Shown: positions 1-8,318, counted from the first letter of the stretch. The stretch: DNA of 61,918 nucleotides from an uncultured Clostridia bacterium (GCA_947630765.1 CANRIX010000014.1:1-61918), one strand, 5' to 3'. Notes: generated by a model not told the origin, from the letters alone. Translations and numbers: made by a program.

Positions 1-78
1 AACTTAACCTTACCACAGGTTTCTCCTATTCGCCACTCTTTTTTTGCTTTTTGTCACACATCATTGTAACACAGACAA
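1..78 (-). promoter_or_regulatory. Outward-facing leader at left window end
   Basis: Read on the minus strand, this end carries a promoter-like pair, TTGTCT (78-73), 17 nt, GACAAA (55-50), followed by an A-rich leader and a possible Shine-Dalgarno core AGGAGA, then runs off the window. The right end of the window holds a related sequence facing the other way. The 11-mer ACACATCATTG (56-66) is shared exactly with the complement of 61856-61866. The gene it would serve lies outside the window. The -10 match is poor, so the promoter reading is tentative. Confidence 0.35.
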
Positions 79-163
79 CCATATCGGGAGGATTTTTTGC
101 GTTCCCCTTGCAAAAGCGGGGAGGATGTGGTAGAATTGTCCCACACGGGACAGGAGGGGACAG

Positions 164-910
164 ATGAAGATCGCGGTCATCGGGTACAGCGGTGCGGGAA
201 AATCCACCCTTGCGGAGAAACTGGGCGAGGCGCTCCGGGTGGACGTCCTGCACTTTGACACCGTGCAGTTTTTGCCCGGGTGGGCGGTCCGCGATGACGC
301 GGAGAAGCGAAAAATCACCGAGGCGTTCCTGGATTCGCACGACAGCTGGGTGATCGACGGGAATTATACCAAACTCTTCTACGAGCGGCGAATGGCGGAA
401 GCGGATCGGATCGTGCTGCTGCTTTTCAACCGCTGGAGCTGCCTTTCGCGGGCGGTGCGGCGGTACCGAGCTTACCGGCACACGACGCGCCCGGACATGG
501 CGGACGGGTGCGAGGAAAAATTGGACGCGGAATTCCTCCGCTGGATCCTGTTCGGGCAGCGGAAGCGCAAAACACGGGAGCGGTTCCGGCGTCTGCGCGA
601 GCAGTACCCGGACAAGGTGCTGGTCGCGAAGAACCAGAAGCAGCTGGATGCCTGCTTCGCGGCGTTGACCCGTCAAGCGTGGTCACCGACCGGCGAGCTG
701 GGTGATCGCCCAGGCGATCAGGTCCTCCGGCTCGACGGCGTCGCCGGTTCGCGGGATGGAATCCCAGAGCTTTTTCACGTTCGGGTCGGGGTTTTCCATG
801 CCGCATCGGATCGCGTCGCAGATCGCGTCGCGGACCTCCCGCACGCTTTTTCCCTCCCGCAGTGCGACCGTTTCCAGCGCGTCCTTTGCTTGCTCCCGGG
901 TGCTTTTTGA
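164..910 (+). CDS. P-loop kinase, FlaR/topology-modulation family, with extended C-terminus
   Basis: Residues 1-168 look like the small AAA-type nucleotide kinase family often labelled DNA topology modulation protein FlaR. There is a Walker A loop GYSGAGKST at residues 7-15, then LHFDT, a WVIDGNY segment and an Arg-rich lid region near residues 90-150. Members normally stop near 170 residues, at about the NQKQLDACF motif seen here. This frame instead stays open for about 75 more residues, which run antisense over the convergent 80-residue gene at 683-925 and look like no known domain. Either the native stop codon was lost or a small frameshift lies near 660-680. The real substrate of the family is not established. 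The start has an AGGAGGGG ribosome site. Confidence 0.7.
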   Translation: MKIAVIGYSGAGKSTLAEKLGEALRVDVLHFDTVQFLPGWAVRDDAEKRKITEAFLDSHDSWVIDGNYTKLFYERRMAEADRIVLLLFNRWSCLSRAVRRYRAYRHTTRPDMADGCEEKLDAEFLRWILFGQRKRKTRERFRRLREQYPDKVLVAKNQKQLDACFAALTRQAWSPTGELGDRPGDQVLRLDGVAGSRDGIPELFHVRVGVFHAASDRVADRVADLPHAFSLPQCDRFQRVLCLLPGAF

Positions 911-925
911 CGAATTTTTTTGCAT
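683..925 (-). CDS. Small conserved-looking protein of unknown function
   Basis: Eighty residues: a Lys/Ser-rich start, a helical middle with REVRDAICDAIRCGM, then NPDPNVKKLW, IPRTGDAVEPEDLIAW and a short tail. Similar short proteins with a 'P-x-P-E-(E/D)-L/F-I-A' end occur in Clostridia, sometimes annotated as Spo0A-like, but there is no recognisable DNA-binding recognition helix, so I assign no function. It is convergent with the kinase at 164, whose open frame overlaps nearly all of it on the other strand. Codon use is GC-rich like the neighbours, which supports it being the real gene in the overlap. Confidence 0.6.
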   Translation of the reverse strand: MQKNSSKSTREQAKDALETVALREGKSVREVRDAICDAIRCGMENPDPNVKKLWDSIPRTGDAVEPEDLIAWAITQLAGR

Positions 926-1059
926 CGCGTTCCCTCCGAAAATGCTTTATTTTTGAAATGAAAGTACTGTTATTTTCGACTACATTCTATCATAGAACGG
1001 CTGTCGAATCGTAGGGAAGCGTGTCGACGAAAGCGGAATTTTTCCAAAAAATGCGTTTT

Positions 1060-1386
1060 TTATTGGGAATCGACCGAGCGGTCGCAGCTCATGGCACGCA
1101 TGACGTGCAGGACGGCTTCCTTTTGCTCCGCCGTCAGGCAGACCCAGCGGTCGAACAGCTCCTTCAGCTCCGGCGAGAGTTCCGCCGTTTCGCCGTCGGA
1201 AAAGAACTGCGAAAGCGTGATGCCGAAGGCCCGGCAGATGGTTTCCAGCGTCGCGATCGACGGGACGTTGTTTCTGCGGAAGATGTTCGCCAGCGTGGAT
1301 TGCGAAAGTCCGCAGTTCTTTGATAGGCGGTATTCCGTCCAGCCTCGCTCCCGCAGCATTTGCCGAAGCCGTTCCTGTGTATCCAT
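1060..1386 (-). CDS. XRE-family transcriptional regulator
   Basis: A 108-residue protein with an N-terminal Cro/C1-type helix-turn-helix at about residues 6-62. The recognition part reads LSKNCGLSQSTLANIF, followed by the VPSIATLETICRAFGI stretch typical of the family. The C-terminal 45 residues are helical and unassigned. A GGAGGG ribosome site precedes the ATG. A perfect inverted repeat, CGTTAC-N9-GTAACG, sits 16 bp upstream of the start codon and is a likely autoregulatory operator. No dedicated target gene is adjacent. Confidence 0.85.
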   Translation of the reverse strand: MDTQERLRQMLRERGWTEYRLSKNCGLSQSTLANIFRRNNVPSIATLETICRAFGITLSQFFSDGETAELSPELKELFDRWVCLTAEQKEAVLHVMRAMSCDRSVDSQ

Positions 1387-1401
1387 AGCGTTATTTCCCT
1401 C

Positions 1402-1422
1402 CGTTACTGCTGTTTTGTAACG
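1402..1422. promoter_or_regulatory. Inverted-repeat operator candidate upstream of XRE gene
   Basis: Perfect 6-bp arms CGTTAC and GTAACG are separated by 9 bp, between a TATAAT-like hexamer and the XRE start codon. The position suits self-repression by the downstream helix-turn-helix protein. That is inference from position and symmetry. Confidence 0.45.
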
Positions 1423-1500
1423 ATTATAACGCTTTTTATGGTCGCTTCATAGAAAAATATCGTAACGAATATACCGTCTTATGAAACGCTAACCGCAGGA

Positions 1501-1543
1501 CAAAACGAAAGCCCCGCCGGTCGGGAATCCCGATCGACGGGGC
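1501..1543 (-). terminator. Rho-independent terminator after lipoprotein gene
   Basis: A long GC-rich hairpin whose outer arms are GCCCCG and CGGGGC is followed on the minus strand by TTTCGTTTTG. It lies about 55 bp past the stop of the lipoprotein gene at 1600-2052, and could also slow transcripts on the other strand. Confidence 0.7.
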
Positions 1544-1599
1544 GTTTTGACGGATTCATCTCAATCAGTCCTATTGTTAACTTGTTTAGATAATCATAT

Positions 1600-2052
1600 T
1601 TAAATAGAATCCAATGCGCCGACTTCATACCATTCTTTTGACAATTTCCGTGATTTCATATAGGGGCGGGAATCTTCACGAATGCTGCTTATTGCTTCGG
1701 TTGGTTTGTCAGACCAAAGAACACCGTAATAACCTGTTTCATTTTCCCAAAAGATGATATAGTCCTGAGCGACCTCAATATAGGTGAAACCCTTTTCTCG
1801 AATCTTCTTGATAGATGGAGACAGCGTTTCATCACTTTGGAAGACTTCGTCAATCTTGATATATCCATCGCCTATATCTACTGTAAATGTGTCAACGGAA
1901 TTTCTTTGCTGTACATATGCAAGGACAAATTGGACAACCGCTTCAAAATCATCTTCGTAGTCAGAAAAATCATCAAAGTCCGCTTTTGTGTTACATCCGG
2001 ACAACCCGAATATACAGAATAACGCCAATACAAACGATATTAACTTCTTCAT
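1600..2052 (-). CDS. Small secreted lipoprotein, unknown function
   Basis: 150 residues. The N-terminus is a lipoprotein signal: MKK, a hydrophobic stretch, then the lipobox LSGC with the acylated Cys at residue 20. The mature part is acidic at first (DFDDFSDYEDD) and then mixed, with no domain I recognise. It should be exported and anchored to the outer face of the membrane. Base composition is clearly more AT-rich than the genes on both sides, hinting at separate ancestry. The gene stands alone and is followed by a strong terminator. Confidence 0.75.
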   Translation of the reverse strand: MKKLISFVLALFCIFGLSGCNTKADFDDFSDYEDDFEAVVQFVLAYVQQRNSVDTFTVDIGDGYIKIDEVFQSDETLSPSIKKIREKGFTYIEVAQDYIIFWENETGYYGVLWSDKPTEAISSIREDSRPYMKSRKLSKEWYEVGALDSI

Positions 2053-2213
2053 GTATTCACCGCCTTTTGAAGAACTTCGTGTTTACACATAGAAAATGAA
2101 AACCGAAACGATGATACAATACCTTCATTTTGCATATATTCATAGAAATCACTTGTGCACTCACTTGTTGCCAACTTATATCCGTGAGCACGCATTTTCA
2201 TAAAACCACGGAC

Positions 2214-4133
2214 TTACGCCTTGCGGCAAAGCACCAGACACGCCGCGCAGACCGACGCGAGCAGTACGGCGGCGAGCAGCACGATCGCCCACACCGGGAC
2301 GGCGGACGGCTCGGAAGCCGGTTCGGACGGTTCGGACGGTTCGGACGCGGACGCGGGTTCCGACGATGTGTCGACCGACGATGCGTCGCCGGAGCTTTCC
2401 GCCGACGGGCGCTTGACGTCGCCGGAGAGCCGGGCGGAATGCGTCACGTTGCCGTAGGAGCAGGCGACGAGCAGGTAGTCCAGCGCCACCTGCCGGACGC
2501 TGTGGGCGGGGACGGTCACGTCGTATTGGTAGGTCGGTCCGGAAAGGCTGGCGCCGCCCGCGCCGAGCCCCATCGTGTAACGCGCTTCCAGCACTTCGCC
2601 GGTCACGCCGTCCCGCGCGAGCATAGCGAGCGTGCCGTGGTCCTGCAGGGTCAGCGTGACGGTCCGCTCCGTGTCGCCCTGGTTGACCAGCGTGAATTGG
2701 TCCTGATACTCGATCATCCAGTTGCCGGTGTTGGCGGGCTTGCCGGCGCCGTCGGCATGGTCGTTGTCGATGACGACCTCGTTGCCGTTTTCGTCCGTGC
2801 AGGGGAACGCGACCATGTCCGTCCCGACCGCCGTGTGGTCGTTTTGGGGATTGAGGTGGGTCATCCAGGTGTTGGCGCGTTCGACGGTATGTTCGACGCT
2901 GTCGTAAGCCGCGTAAGGCGTCGACGGCAGGGTGGACGCGTAGCGGTTGGTATAGCTGACCGGCAGGACGCCGTTGGCGGTCTCGTCGGAAAACACCCAG
3001 GTCATTCGGTTGTCGATCACCCCCGCGTGTTGGGAAACGCCGAGGTACTGCCGCGCACGGTCGCCGACGCGGTAGCCCTTCGCCGCCGGTTCCGCCGCCA
3101 CCTGCGCCGGGTCGTCATAGACGCAGAAGGACCCGGTCACGCTGCCGCCGGAAACGACGAATTTGACGTTGCCGTTCGCACATTTGATACTGCCGAGCGG
3201 CTTGTCGGCGGAGTTGTCGACGCTGATGTGCAGGTACGCGTCCTCCGTCGTGCCGCCGATGACGTAGAACGCTTCTCCGGCGGGCAGGCGGTAGGTCGTC
3301 GGTTGGTAGATGCGGGGCGCGTAGTCCTGATAGGCGTAATCGGCGTGGTATTTGGACGGATTCGTGGCATAATCGTCCGGAAACTCGAATTTTGTGTTGT
3401 AAAAATCGAACCACGCGAGCTGTCCGAACCACGTCCCGCCCGCCTGGTAGCCGACGTTGAGCACCGTGACGTACACGTCGCTCTTGCCCTCGTTTTTGAG
3501 CCGATAGCCGAGGTAGACGTCCTTGCCGGCGTAGTTGGCGTTTTCAAACGTCATGTAGACCTCGCCGGTCAGACCCTCGGTGCGCAGGAACACCTGTCCG
3601 ACGTCCTCCGCGCGGATCTGCTCGGGGTTGTTCATATAGACGTAGGTCCCGCCGTCCCGCTTGACGTAGTTGACCTTCGCCGGTTCGAGCGGGTCGGTCC
3701 CGTCCCCGTCGAGCGGGAGGCCCGAGACGTCCTCCGCCGGAAGCAGGTCGTAGGGCAGGGTGACCGTATGGTTCTCCGCGACGGTCTCGAGGGAAAACGC
3801 CGTGTTCGGCTTTTCGGTTCGGACGGTCAGGGTGTACGTTTGGTTTTCGGTCAGGGAAACGGAAAGTGAGGTTTCCCCCTCCGCGATGGTTTCGCCGCCG
3901 GACGAATGGGAAACCGAAAGGGCGGACGCGTCCGGGCAGGTCAGGCGGTAGGTATCGGTATATGGGGCGACGACGGCGTACGTCCGCACGCCGGACCCGT
4001 CGGTCACGTCCGTGACCCCCGAAAGCCGGAACGCGGTATACACCGCCGCCGGTTCCGCGCAAACCGGCAAAGCCCCACCGACGAGCGGCAGGGCGACGCA
4101 AAGAATCAGCAGGAGCGCGAAGATCCGTTTCAT
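2214..4133 (-). CDS. Secreted, C-terminally membrane-anchored protein of the sigma-factor operon
   Basis: 639 residues. A signal peptide occupies residues 1-26 (hydrophobic core, cleavage near VCA-EP). The body is beta-rich and Thr/Tyr/Asn-rich, as in Ig-like or carbohydrate-facing surface proteins. A Ser/Pro/Glu linker (repeated SEPSEP) near residues 580-610 leads to a final transmembrane helix (about 612-634) and a short CRKA tail. There is no LPxTG motif, so anchoring is by the helix. It is the third gene of an operon with an ECF sigma factor and a membrane protein, 22 bp after the latter, and is probably part of that envelope response. An AAAGAGG ribosome site supports the start. Function is unknown. 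Confidence 0.75.
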   Translation of the reverse strand: MKRIFALLLILCVALPLVGGALPVCAEPAAVYTAFRLSGVTDVTDGSGVRTYAVVAPYTDTYRLTCPDASALSVSHSSGGETIAEGETSLSVSLTENQTYTLTVRTEKPNTAFSLETVAENHTVTLPYDLLPAEDVSGLPLDGDGTDPLEPAKVNYVKRDGGTYVYMNNPEQIRAEDVGQVFLRTEGLTGEVYMTFENANYAGKDVYLGYRLKNEGKSDVYVTVLNVGYQAGGTWFGQLAWFDFYNTKFEFPDDYATNPSKYHADYAYQDYAPRIYQPTTYRLPAGEAFYVIGGTTEDAYLHISVDNSADKPLGSIKCANGNVKFVVSGGSVTGSFCVYDDPAQVAAEPAAKGYRVGDRARQYLGVSQHAGVIDNRMTWVFSDETANGVLPVSYTNRYASTLPSTPYAAYDSVEHTVERANTWMTHLNPQNDHTAVGTDMVAFPCTDENGNEVVIDNDHADGAGKPANTGNWMIEYQDQFTLVNQGDTERTVTLTLQDHGTLAMLARDGVTGEVLEARYTMGLGAGGASLSGPTYQYDVTVPAHSVRQVALDYLLVACSYGNVTHSARLSGDVKRPSAESSGDASSVDTSSEPASASEPSEPSEPASEPSAVPVWAIVLLAAVLLASVCAACLVLCRKA

Positions 4134-4155
4134 GCAAAACCTCTTTCTGCGGATG

Positions 4156-5040
4156 TCACGCGCTTTCGCCGACCCCGCGGATGCTGTATAACGCGAGCAG
4201 GAGCGTCTGCTCGTTCGGGGCCGTCAGGCGGCACCCGAGCGAACCGTACAGGCAGTCCGCCCGGCAGACGCCGTCCGACCCGACGGTCACGCCGAAGACG
4301 CACTTCCCGACGGCGACCCGCTTCGCGCCGTCGGCGAGGGCGTACTGCGACGTGTCGGTATCGGTGACGAGGAAGCGGACGTCCGCTTCATCAAAGCTGA
4401 GGACTGCGCAGAAGCCGCCGTCCTCGGAAACCGTATGCAGGATGCTGTCCGGCGCACTGCCATCGGGCAGGGATTCGAGGTAGAGCAGCCCGACCGGGAG
4501 GTTTTCGGTGGAAAGCCACGTGACGACGTCGGTATAGACCTCCACGCGTTCCCCGTCGGCAAAGGCGGGCGGCAGGGAGCCGTTCCCGGACAGGGAAGCG
4601 GTCCCTTGCAGGGCGTAGAGCAGCCGAAGCTCCTGCTGCCGGTCGTTCCAGCGTTCCCAGGTTTCCCTTTCGCGGCTGGTACGCGCCGCGCTCGACAGGC
4701 TGAGCGCACCGCCGACGAAGATGGCGACGGTCAGCAGGGCAGCGGCCAGCACCGCCGCAGGGTGGATCCGGCGGCTCCGGCGCATGGAATCCGGCATGGG
4801 AGCGCGGAAGCTGATGCGGAGGAGTCCGGCTTGCAGCTCCTCCTCGCTTTTCGGCTCGTCGCCGCTGAGTTCGGCGAGGTAGGCGAAGCATTCGTTGATC
4901 AGCCGCAGGTCCGCTTCGTCCTGCGGTTTTGCCAGTTCCAGGTCGATGAGCCGCGTCAGGATCGCGGCACGCTGCTCGTCGGAGATCGCGTCGCCGTCGA
5001 GCAGATGCAGCAGGTCGGCGCTCGTCGTGTTACGGTCCAT
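4156..5040 (-). CDS. Single-pass membrane protein, putative anti-sigma factor
   Basis: 294 residues: a helical, acidic cytoplasmic part of about 90 residues, one transmembrane helix near residues 95-115, and an exported domain of about 180 residues. This layout, immediately downstream of an ECF sigma gene, is that of a membrane anti-sigma factor. No H-x3-C-x2-C zinc motif is present, so it would not be a classical ZAS protein. Two ATGs are possible. The one at 5046 overlaps the sigma stop codon (TGATG) but leaves only 2 nt to the GGAGG. The one at 5040 leaves 8 nt and is chosen. The long upstream open frame is a shadow of the sigma gene. Confidence 0.75.
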   Translation of the reverse strand: MDRNTTSADLLHLLDGDAISDEQRAAILTRLIDLELAKPQDEADLRLINECFAYLAELSGDEPKSEEELQAGLLRISFRAPMPDSMRRSRRIHPAAVLAAALLTVAIFVGGALSLSSAARTSRERETWERWNDRQQELRLLYALQGTASLSGNGSLPPAFADGERVEVYTDVVTWLSTENLPVGLLYLESLPDGSAPDSILHTVSEDGGFCAVLSFDEADVRFLVTDTDTSQYALADGAKRVAVGKCVFGVTVGSDGVCRADCLYGSLGCRLTAPNEQTLLLALYSIRGVGESA

Positions 5041-5045
5041 GCGCA

Positions 5046-5666
5046 TCACCTCCCCTGCGCGTCGGGCGGACGCTTGCCGAAGGTCGGAAGCGCCGACGCC
5101 GGGAGAAGCTCGGGCAGGATGCGCTCCCGCAGCTTCTTGCGGAGCCTGCAGAGGGACACCTTGACCGTATTTTCCTTCATATGTAAACGGTCGGCGGTCT
5201 GGCGGACCGTCAGTTCGCCGACGATGACGCAGTCGAACAGATTCCGTTCGTTCGCGTTGAGCCGTTCGCGGATCTGCTGGAGGTAGGTGGCGTAGGTTTC
5301 CCGCTCGATGACGTGGTCCTCCGCCGAAGCGCGGCGCTCCGGGTCCCGTTCCGCTTCCTCGATCAATTGCTCGAAGTCCATCGGTTCCGGCTCCCGCGCC
5401 TTCTTGCGGAAGAACGCCGCCGTCAGCAGGCGGATGCTGCGGGTGGTCCAGACGTGCAGACCGATCTCGGTATGCGTTTCCAGTTCCCCCCAATGCTTCC
5501 AGAGCGCGACAAACGCGTCCTCGACGATCTCCTCCGCGTCGGCGGCGGACAGGCGAGCGGACGCACGGCAGTAGCGAAGGAGGTTCTGGAAGGAACGGCG
5601 GTAAAAATCGTCGAAGGACAGCTCCTCCGCCGCCTGTTCCGCAGGCTTTTCGGTTTTTTCGGCCAT
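5046..5666 (-). CDS. ECF-type RNA polymerase sigma factor
   Basis: 206 residues. Sigma region 2 spans about residues 15-85 (SFDDFYRRSFQNLLRYCR, then DAEEIVEDAFVALWKH). Region 4 spans about 140-190 and includes the helix-turn-helix LTVRQTADRLHMKENTVKVS. Region 3 is absent, as in ECF sigma factors. The start at 5666 follows AAAGGGGGACGGAAG; the longer frame upstream reads through a good promoter and is rejected. It heads an operon with a putative membrane anti-sigma and an exported protein. Two exported paralogues lie divergently, each preceded by a shared TGTACC-N16-AGACAT element that this sigma may read. Confidence 0.9.
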   Translation of the reverse strand: MAEKTEKPAEQAAEELSFDDFYRRSFQNLLRYCRASARLSAADAEEIVEDAFVALWKHWGELETHTEIGLHVWTTRSIRLLTAAFFRKKAREPEPMDFEQLIEEAERDPERRASAEDHVIERETYATYLQQIRERLNANERNLFDCVIVGELTVRQTADRLHMKENTVKVSLCRLRKKLRERILPELLPASALPTFGKRPPDAQGR

Positions 5667-5700
5667 CTTCCGTCCCCCTTTCGTCTCCGACTTCCTCTTC

Positions 5701-5729
5701 AGTATATCCAATCCGTTCCCGCTTGTCAA
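5701..5729 (-). promoter_or_regulatory. Housekeeping promoter of the sigma-factor operon
   Basis: On the minus strand TTGACA (5729-5724), 17 nt, TATACT (5706-5701), about 35 bp before the sigma ATG. This is a standard SigA-type promoter, so the sigma gene seems to have basal expression. Confidence 0.8.
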
Positions 5730-5851
5730 GAGGGAATTTGCGCAGAACCGACAAAAAAAGCGGTTGGAAGAATTTGGTTTGTGGGATTTGTACAAAGAAG
5801 GACACACATTTTTTGTGGAATGTCGCCTTGCGGCGCTTTCCTGCGGGAGGT

Positions 5852-5879
5852 TGTACCCTTCGGGGCGAAACGGAAACAT
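5852..5879 (+). promoter_or_regulatory. Candidate ECF-sigma promoter, site 1
   Basis: TGTACC (5852-5857), 16 nt, AAACAT (5874-5879). The same spacing and nearly the same hexamers recur at 6381 and 8371, and similarity continues downstream. It points toward structured repeat copy A and no convincing gene starts before 6482. It may drive a non-coding transcript. Inference from three-way similarity beside a sigma gene. Confidence 0.45.
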
Positions 5880-5998
5880 TTTTTCAATGAGGACGTGAAT
5901 GTCGGAAAGGGTTCGTCCCGCCGGTGTTTGCGGCCTGTCTCCTTTTGTTCTGCGGGCGGTTTGGGGGAAGCCGTCCGCAGAGCGGCTACTATATTTAT

Positions 5999-6271
5999 GG
6001 GTGGCAAACACAATCGCGTCGGCGTCGCTACGCTCCTCCTTGCTCTGTGGTTTTCCTATTCAAAGCGGCAAGCCGCTTTGAATGGCATATGCCCCCTTTT
6101 TGGAACGTGCCGGCATTGCCGGCACGTTTGAAAAAACGTCTCGGCTTGCGCCAATGCTGACGCCGCCTTCGCCGTTTCTCTCTTAAGGAGTCACTGCTTC
6201 GAACACGTTGTGTTCGAAGCGTGCGGCACATGTCCGCAGATTTGACGATATTTTATTGTAAACGCTTCGCG
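5999..6271 (+). repeat. Dispersed structured repeat, copy A
   Basis: The longest and most divergent copy. It keeps the entry CACAATCGCG, the matching CTCTGTG, the core CGGCTTGCGCCAA-GACGCCGCCTTCGCCG, a hairpin ending GCGGCACATGTCCGC, and a tail TTTTATTGTAAACGCTTCGCG that it shares with copy D. Two extra hairpins are inserted: TTCAAAGCGGC-AAG-GCCGCTTTGAA and GTGCCGGCATTGCCGGCAC. Located in the ECF locus, 211 bp upstream of the exported protein gene. Confidence 0.75.
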
Positions 6272-6380
6272 TATTGGAGACTAACGGAACGGTGTTCGGG
6301 ACCGTCTGCGGGCGAATTGCACAAAAACGGGAACACGGATTTGTCCGAATGGGAGAAGCGAACGAAATGCGGTGGAAAAC

Positions 6381-6408
6381 TGTACCGTTTTGGGGGTCAA
6401 ACAGACAT
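6381..6408 (+). promoter_or_regulatory. Candidate ECF-sigma promoter, site 2
   Basis: TGTACC (6381-6386), 16 nt, AGACAT (6403-6408), 73 bp before the ATG of the exported protein at 6482. The sequence after it (TTTTCCCAGTAGAAGG) resembles that after site 3 (ATTCTCCATAAGAAGG), so the whole promoter-leader unit appears duplicated with the gene. Confidence 0.55.
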
Positions 6409-6481
6409 TTTCCCAGTAGAAGGCGTTTGACGGCGGGAACGCACGGTTTGCCCGTCGGAAGAACGGAAAAGGAGGAAACGT

Positions 6482-7939
6482 ATGAAAAAGAAAACCCTTG
6501 CGGTCCTGGTGTCGGTCGTTCTGGTACTGACGATGGGACTTGCCGTTTTCGCGGAGGAAATGACGATCGGCGTACTTTCGGGCGCCCCGGAAGATACGGA
6601 AGAAGTCGTTGCCCCGGCGGAAGAAGCCGTCGAAGAACCGACGGAGGAACCGGCGGAAGAGCCGACCGAGGAACCGGTTGAGGAACCGGCGGAAGAGCCG
6701 GCGGAAGAGCCGGTCGAGGAACCGGTCAAAGAGCCGGTGAAGATCCCGGAGGGACTGCCGTTCAAGTTCACCACGGCGGACCTGACGAAAGAGCAGTTTG
6801 ACAGCATCTACCAGGATCAATGGTTTGACGGCGTTGCCGACCATCTGGACGTCAGCTACGTCGCGGAAGAGGGCAAACTCGCCGAGCTGCGCAACATCGG
6901 CGAACAGACCTGCACCGTCGAGTTCTATGTCTGCTACCTCGCGTATGACAACACCATCGCCGAGGACAGCCTGCAGACCTTCGTCCTTGAACCGGGCGAG
7001 AGCGCGACCGTCGAATATGTGGAAGGCTACGATTACGCGTATGCCGGGTTGGTCTCCGTCGAATGCGGCGGCAAGCGTGTCGATTTCCCCGCGATGGTGG
7101 GCGGAATCGAGACCCCGCACGACCCGGAAGCGGCGGTTGACGCCGTGCCGGTCGACCCGTCCGTGTTCACGACGAGTGCGACCCTGCACAAGTACGGCGA
7201 GAACACCCTCGCGATCGTCGACGTGAAGAACGACGGCGAGCAGAATAGCCTCGTGACCGTGACCGGCAACTACCTTGCCGCGGACGGCAGCGTGCTTGAC
7301 ACCGAAACGCAGACCTTTGACGGATTCTCCGCAGGCTGGTCGAACAGCTTCGTGTTCAATCCGGGTTATGCGTTCGACGGCTTCACCTACGAGGTGACGG
7401 CGGTCGAAACCGACTACGACAGCATGGCGAACAACGTCCTGCTTGAGCAGGGCAGCTGCGACGCGGATGCGTACGGGCTTGATCTGGACGCGGAAACCTG
7501 GGAAGAGATCTTCGAGAACGCGACGATCTCCGGGTTCCGTTCGATCGGCGCCGGCTTCGGGAGCGACTGCACCGTGGCGTACCTTTCCGGGTTTGAAGGC
7601 AACGGTGAGACCTACGGCGTGCGCGTCGACGCGGACCTTCTGCTGGTCGCGCCGAACGGCGACGTGGAAAAGGTTATCGATAACGCTCTCGTGAACGCGA
7701 ACGGCTATCTGGAGGATTGCGATGGGAGACATCTGACGCTTGTCGACTCCTACGAACTCTTCGGCGAGTACCGCGACCTGTCGGATTACAAGCTGGTGGT
7801 CAACGTTCATTCCGTCAATTCCCGTACGCTTGTGAACGTCGGACATTCCGTCAGCGAAGTTCCTTCCGAGCCGTCGTTCATTTCCTGGGTCCTCCGCTGC
7901 GGGTACGGGCTGTTCATCGACGCCCCGCTGCCCCGCTAA
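6482..7939 (+). CDS. Exported modular protein with EEP-repeat stalk (paralogue 1)
   Basis: 485 residues. Signal peptide 1-24 (cleavage near VFA-EE), then an acidic Pro/Glu stalk of EEP-x repeats (about 48-86) like a wall-spanning spacer. A beta-rich module near 115-195 looks degenerate. A clear module at about 230-308 contains TFDGFSAGWSNSF (278-290). It is followed by a domain with ADLLLVAPNGDVEK (384-397). The same two-domain unit occurs twice in the protein at 8441, so the two are paralogues. No catalytic motif and no anchor was seen, so its surface attachment is unknown. AAAGGAGG precedes the start. It probably answers to the divergent ECF sigma factor. Function unknown. Confidence 0.8.
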   Translation: MKKKTLAVLVSVVLVLTMGLAVFAEEMTIGVLSGAPEDTEEVVAPAEEAVEEPTEEPAEEPTEEPVEEPAEEPAEEPVEEPVKEPVKIPEGLPFKFTTADLTKEQFDSIYQDQWFDGVADHLDVSYVAEEGKLAELRNIGEQTCTVEFYVCYLAYDNTIAEDSLQTFVLEPGESATVEYVEGYDYAYAGLVSVECGGKRVDFPAMVGGIETPHDPEAAVDAVPVDPSVFTTSATLHKYGENTLAIVDVKNDGEQNSLVTVTGNYLAADGSVLDTETQTFDGFSAGWSNSFVFNPGYAFDGFTYEVTAVETDYDSMANNVLLEQGSCDADAYGLDLDAETWEEIFENATISGFRSIGAGFGSDCTVAYLSGFEGNGETYGVRVDADLLLVAPNGDVEKVIDNALVNANGYLEDCDGRHLTLVDSYELFGEYRDLSDYKLVVNVHSVNSRTLVNVGHSVSEVPSEPSFISWVLRCGYGLFIDAPLPR

Positions 7940-8076
7940 GGGAGAACGATTCCGCCAAGTCCTCTTTACACCTGCGGGCGGTTCGGGGGAACCGTTCGAT
8001 CCGGGCGAGGGCTTGCACAAAGGGGGAACATCTTTCCGAGCGGTTTGCGGCTTTGACCGTTTGGAAGGTTCCAAGA

Positions 8077-8104
8077 AAAAGAGGGAGATTCATCTCCCTC
8101 TTTT
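8077..8104 (+). terminator. Rho-independent terminator of paralogue 1
   Basis: A perfect 12-bp stem, AAAAGAGGGAGA and TCTCCCTCTTTT, with a TTCA loop. The 3' arm supplies the U-run. It is symmetric enough to act in both directions. Confidence 0.8.
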
Positions 8105-8130
8105 GAACGTATCGATAAATCGACACGTTT

Positions 8131-8318
8131 TCGGGTGGCAAACGCAATCGCGGCGTCTCTGTGGCTACGCCACGGCCTTGCTCTGCGTTTTCCCCCCGAA
8201 TACCCCCCTTTCATCGAAAACCGGCTCGGCTTGCGCCACTTCTGACGCCGCCATCGCCGGTTTTCTCTTGATGTGTTCCTCCGGCGGTACATGCCCGCCT
8301 ACGGAACGATTTTTGTTG
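8131..8318 (+). repeat. Dispersed structured repeat, copy B
   Basis: Same architecture as copies C-E. The first stem carries CGCA paired with TGCG, where copies A, C and E have CACA with TGTG: a compensatory change. The second stem is GAAAACCGGC with GCCGGTTTTC. The third hairpin has the GGTACATGCCC variant of the conserved loop. It follows the terminator of paralogue 1. Confidence 0.8.

Larger units (their letters stand above)
5667..6481. other. Long intergenic region between divergent sigma operon and exported paralogue
   Basis: About 815 bp without a convincing gene. In order it holds the sigma-operon promoter, candidate ECF site 1, a strong hairpin at 5950-5980 (arms CTGCGGGCGGTTT and AAGCCGTCCGCAG), structured repeat copy A, and candidate ECF site 2. 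Short open frames here have no ribosome site and no family resemblance. Confidence 0.7.

Noticed and set aside
2130..3869. 579-codon open frame on the plus strand
   Set aside because: Shadow of the exported protein at 2214-4133: Arg/Gly/Val-rich, no ribosome site, no domain. GC-rich third positions keep such frames open.
6610..6740. GAAGAGCCG/GAACCG tandem repeats as a possible CRISPR or DNA satellite
   Set aside because: They are in-frame codons for the EEP stalk of an exported protein, with synonymous variation, and have no spacers.
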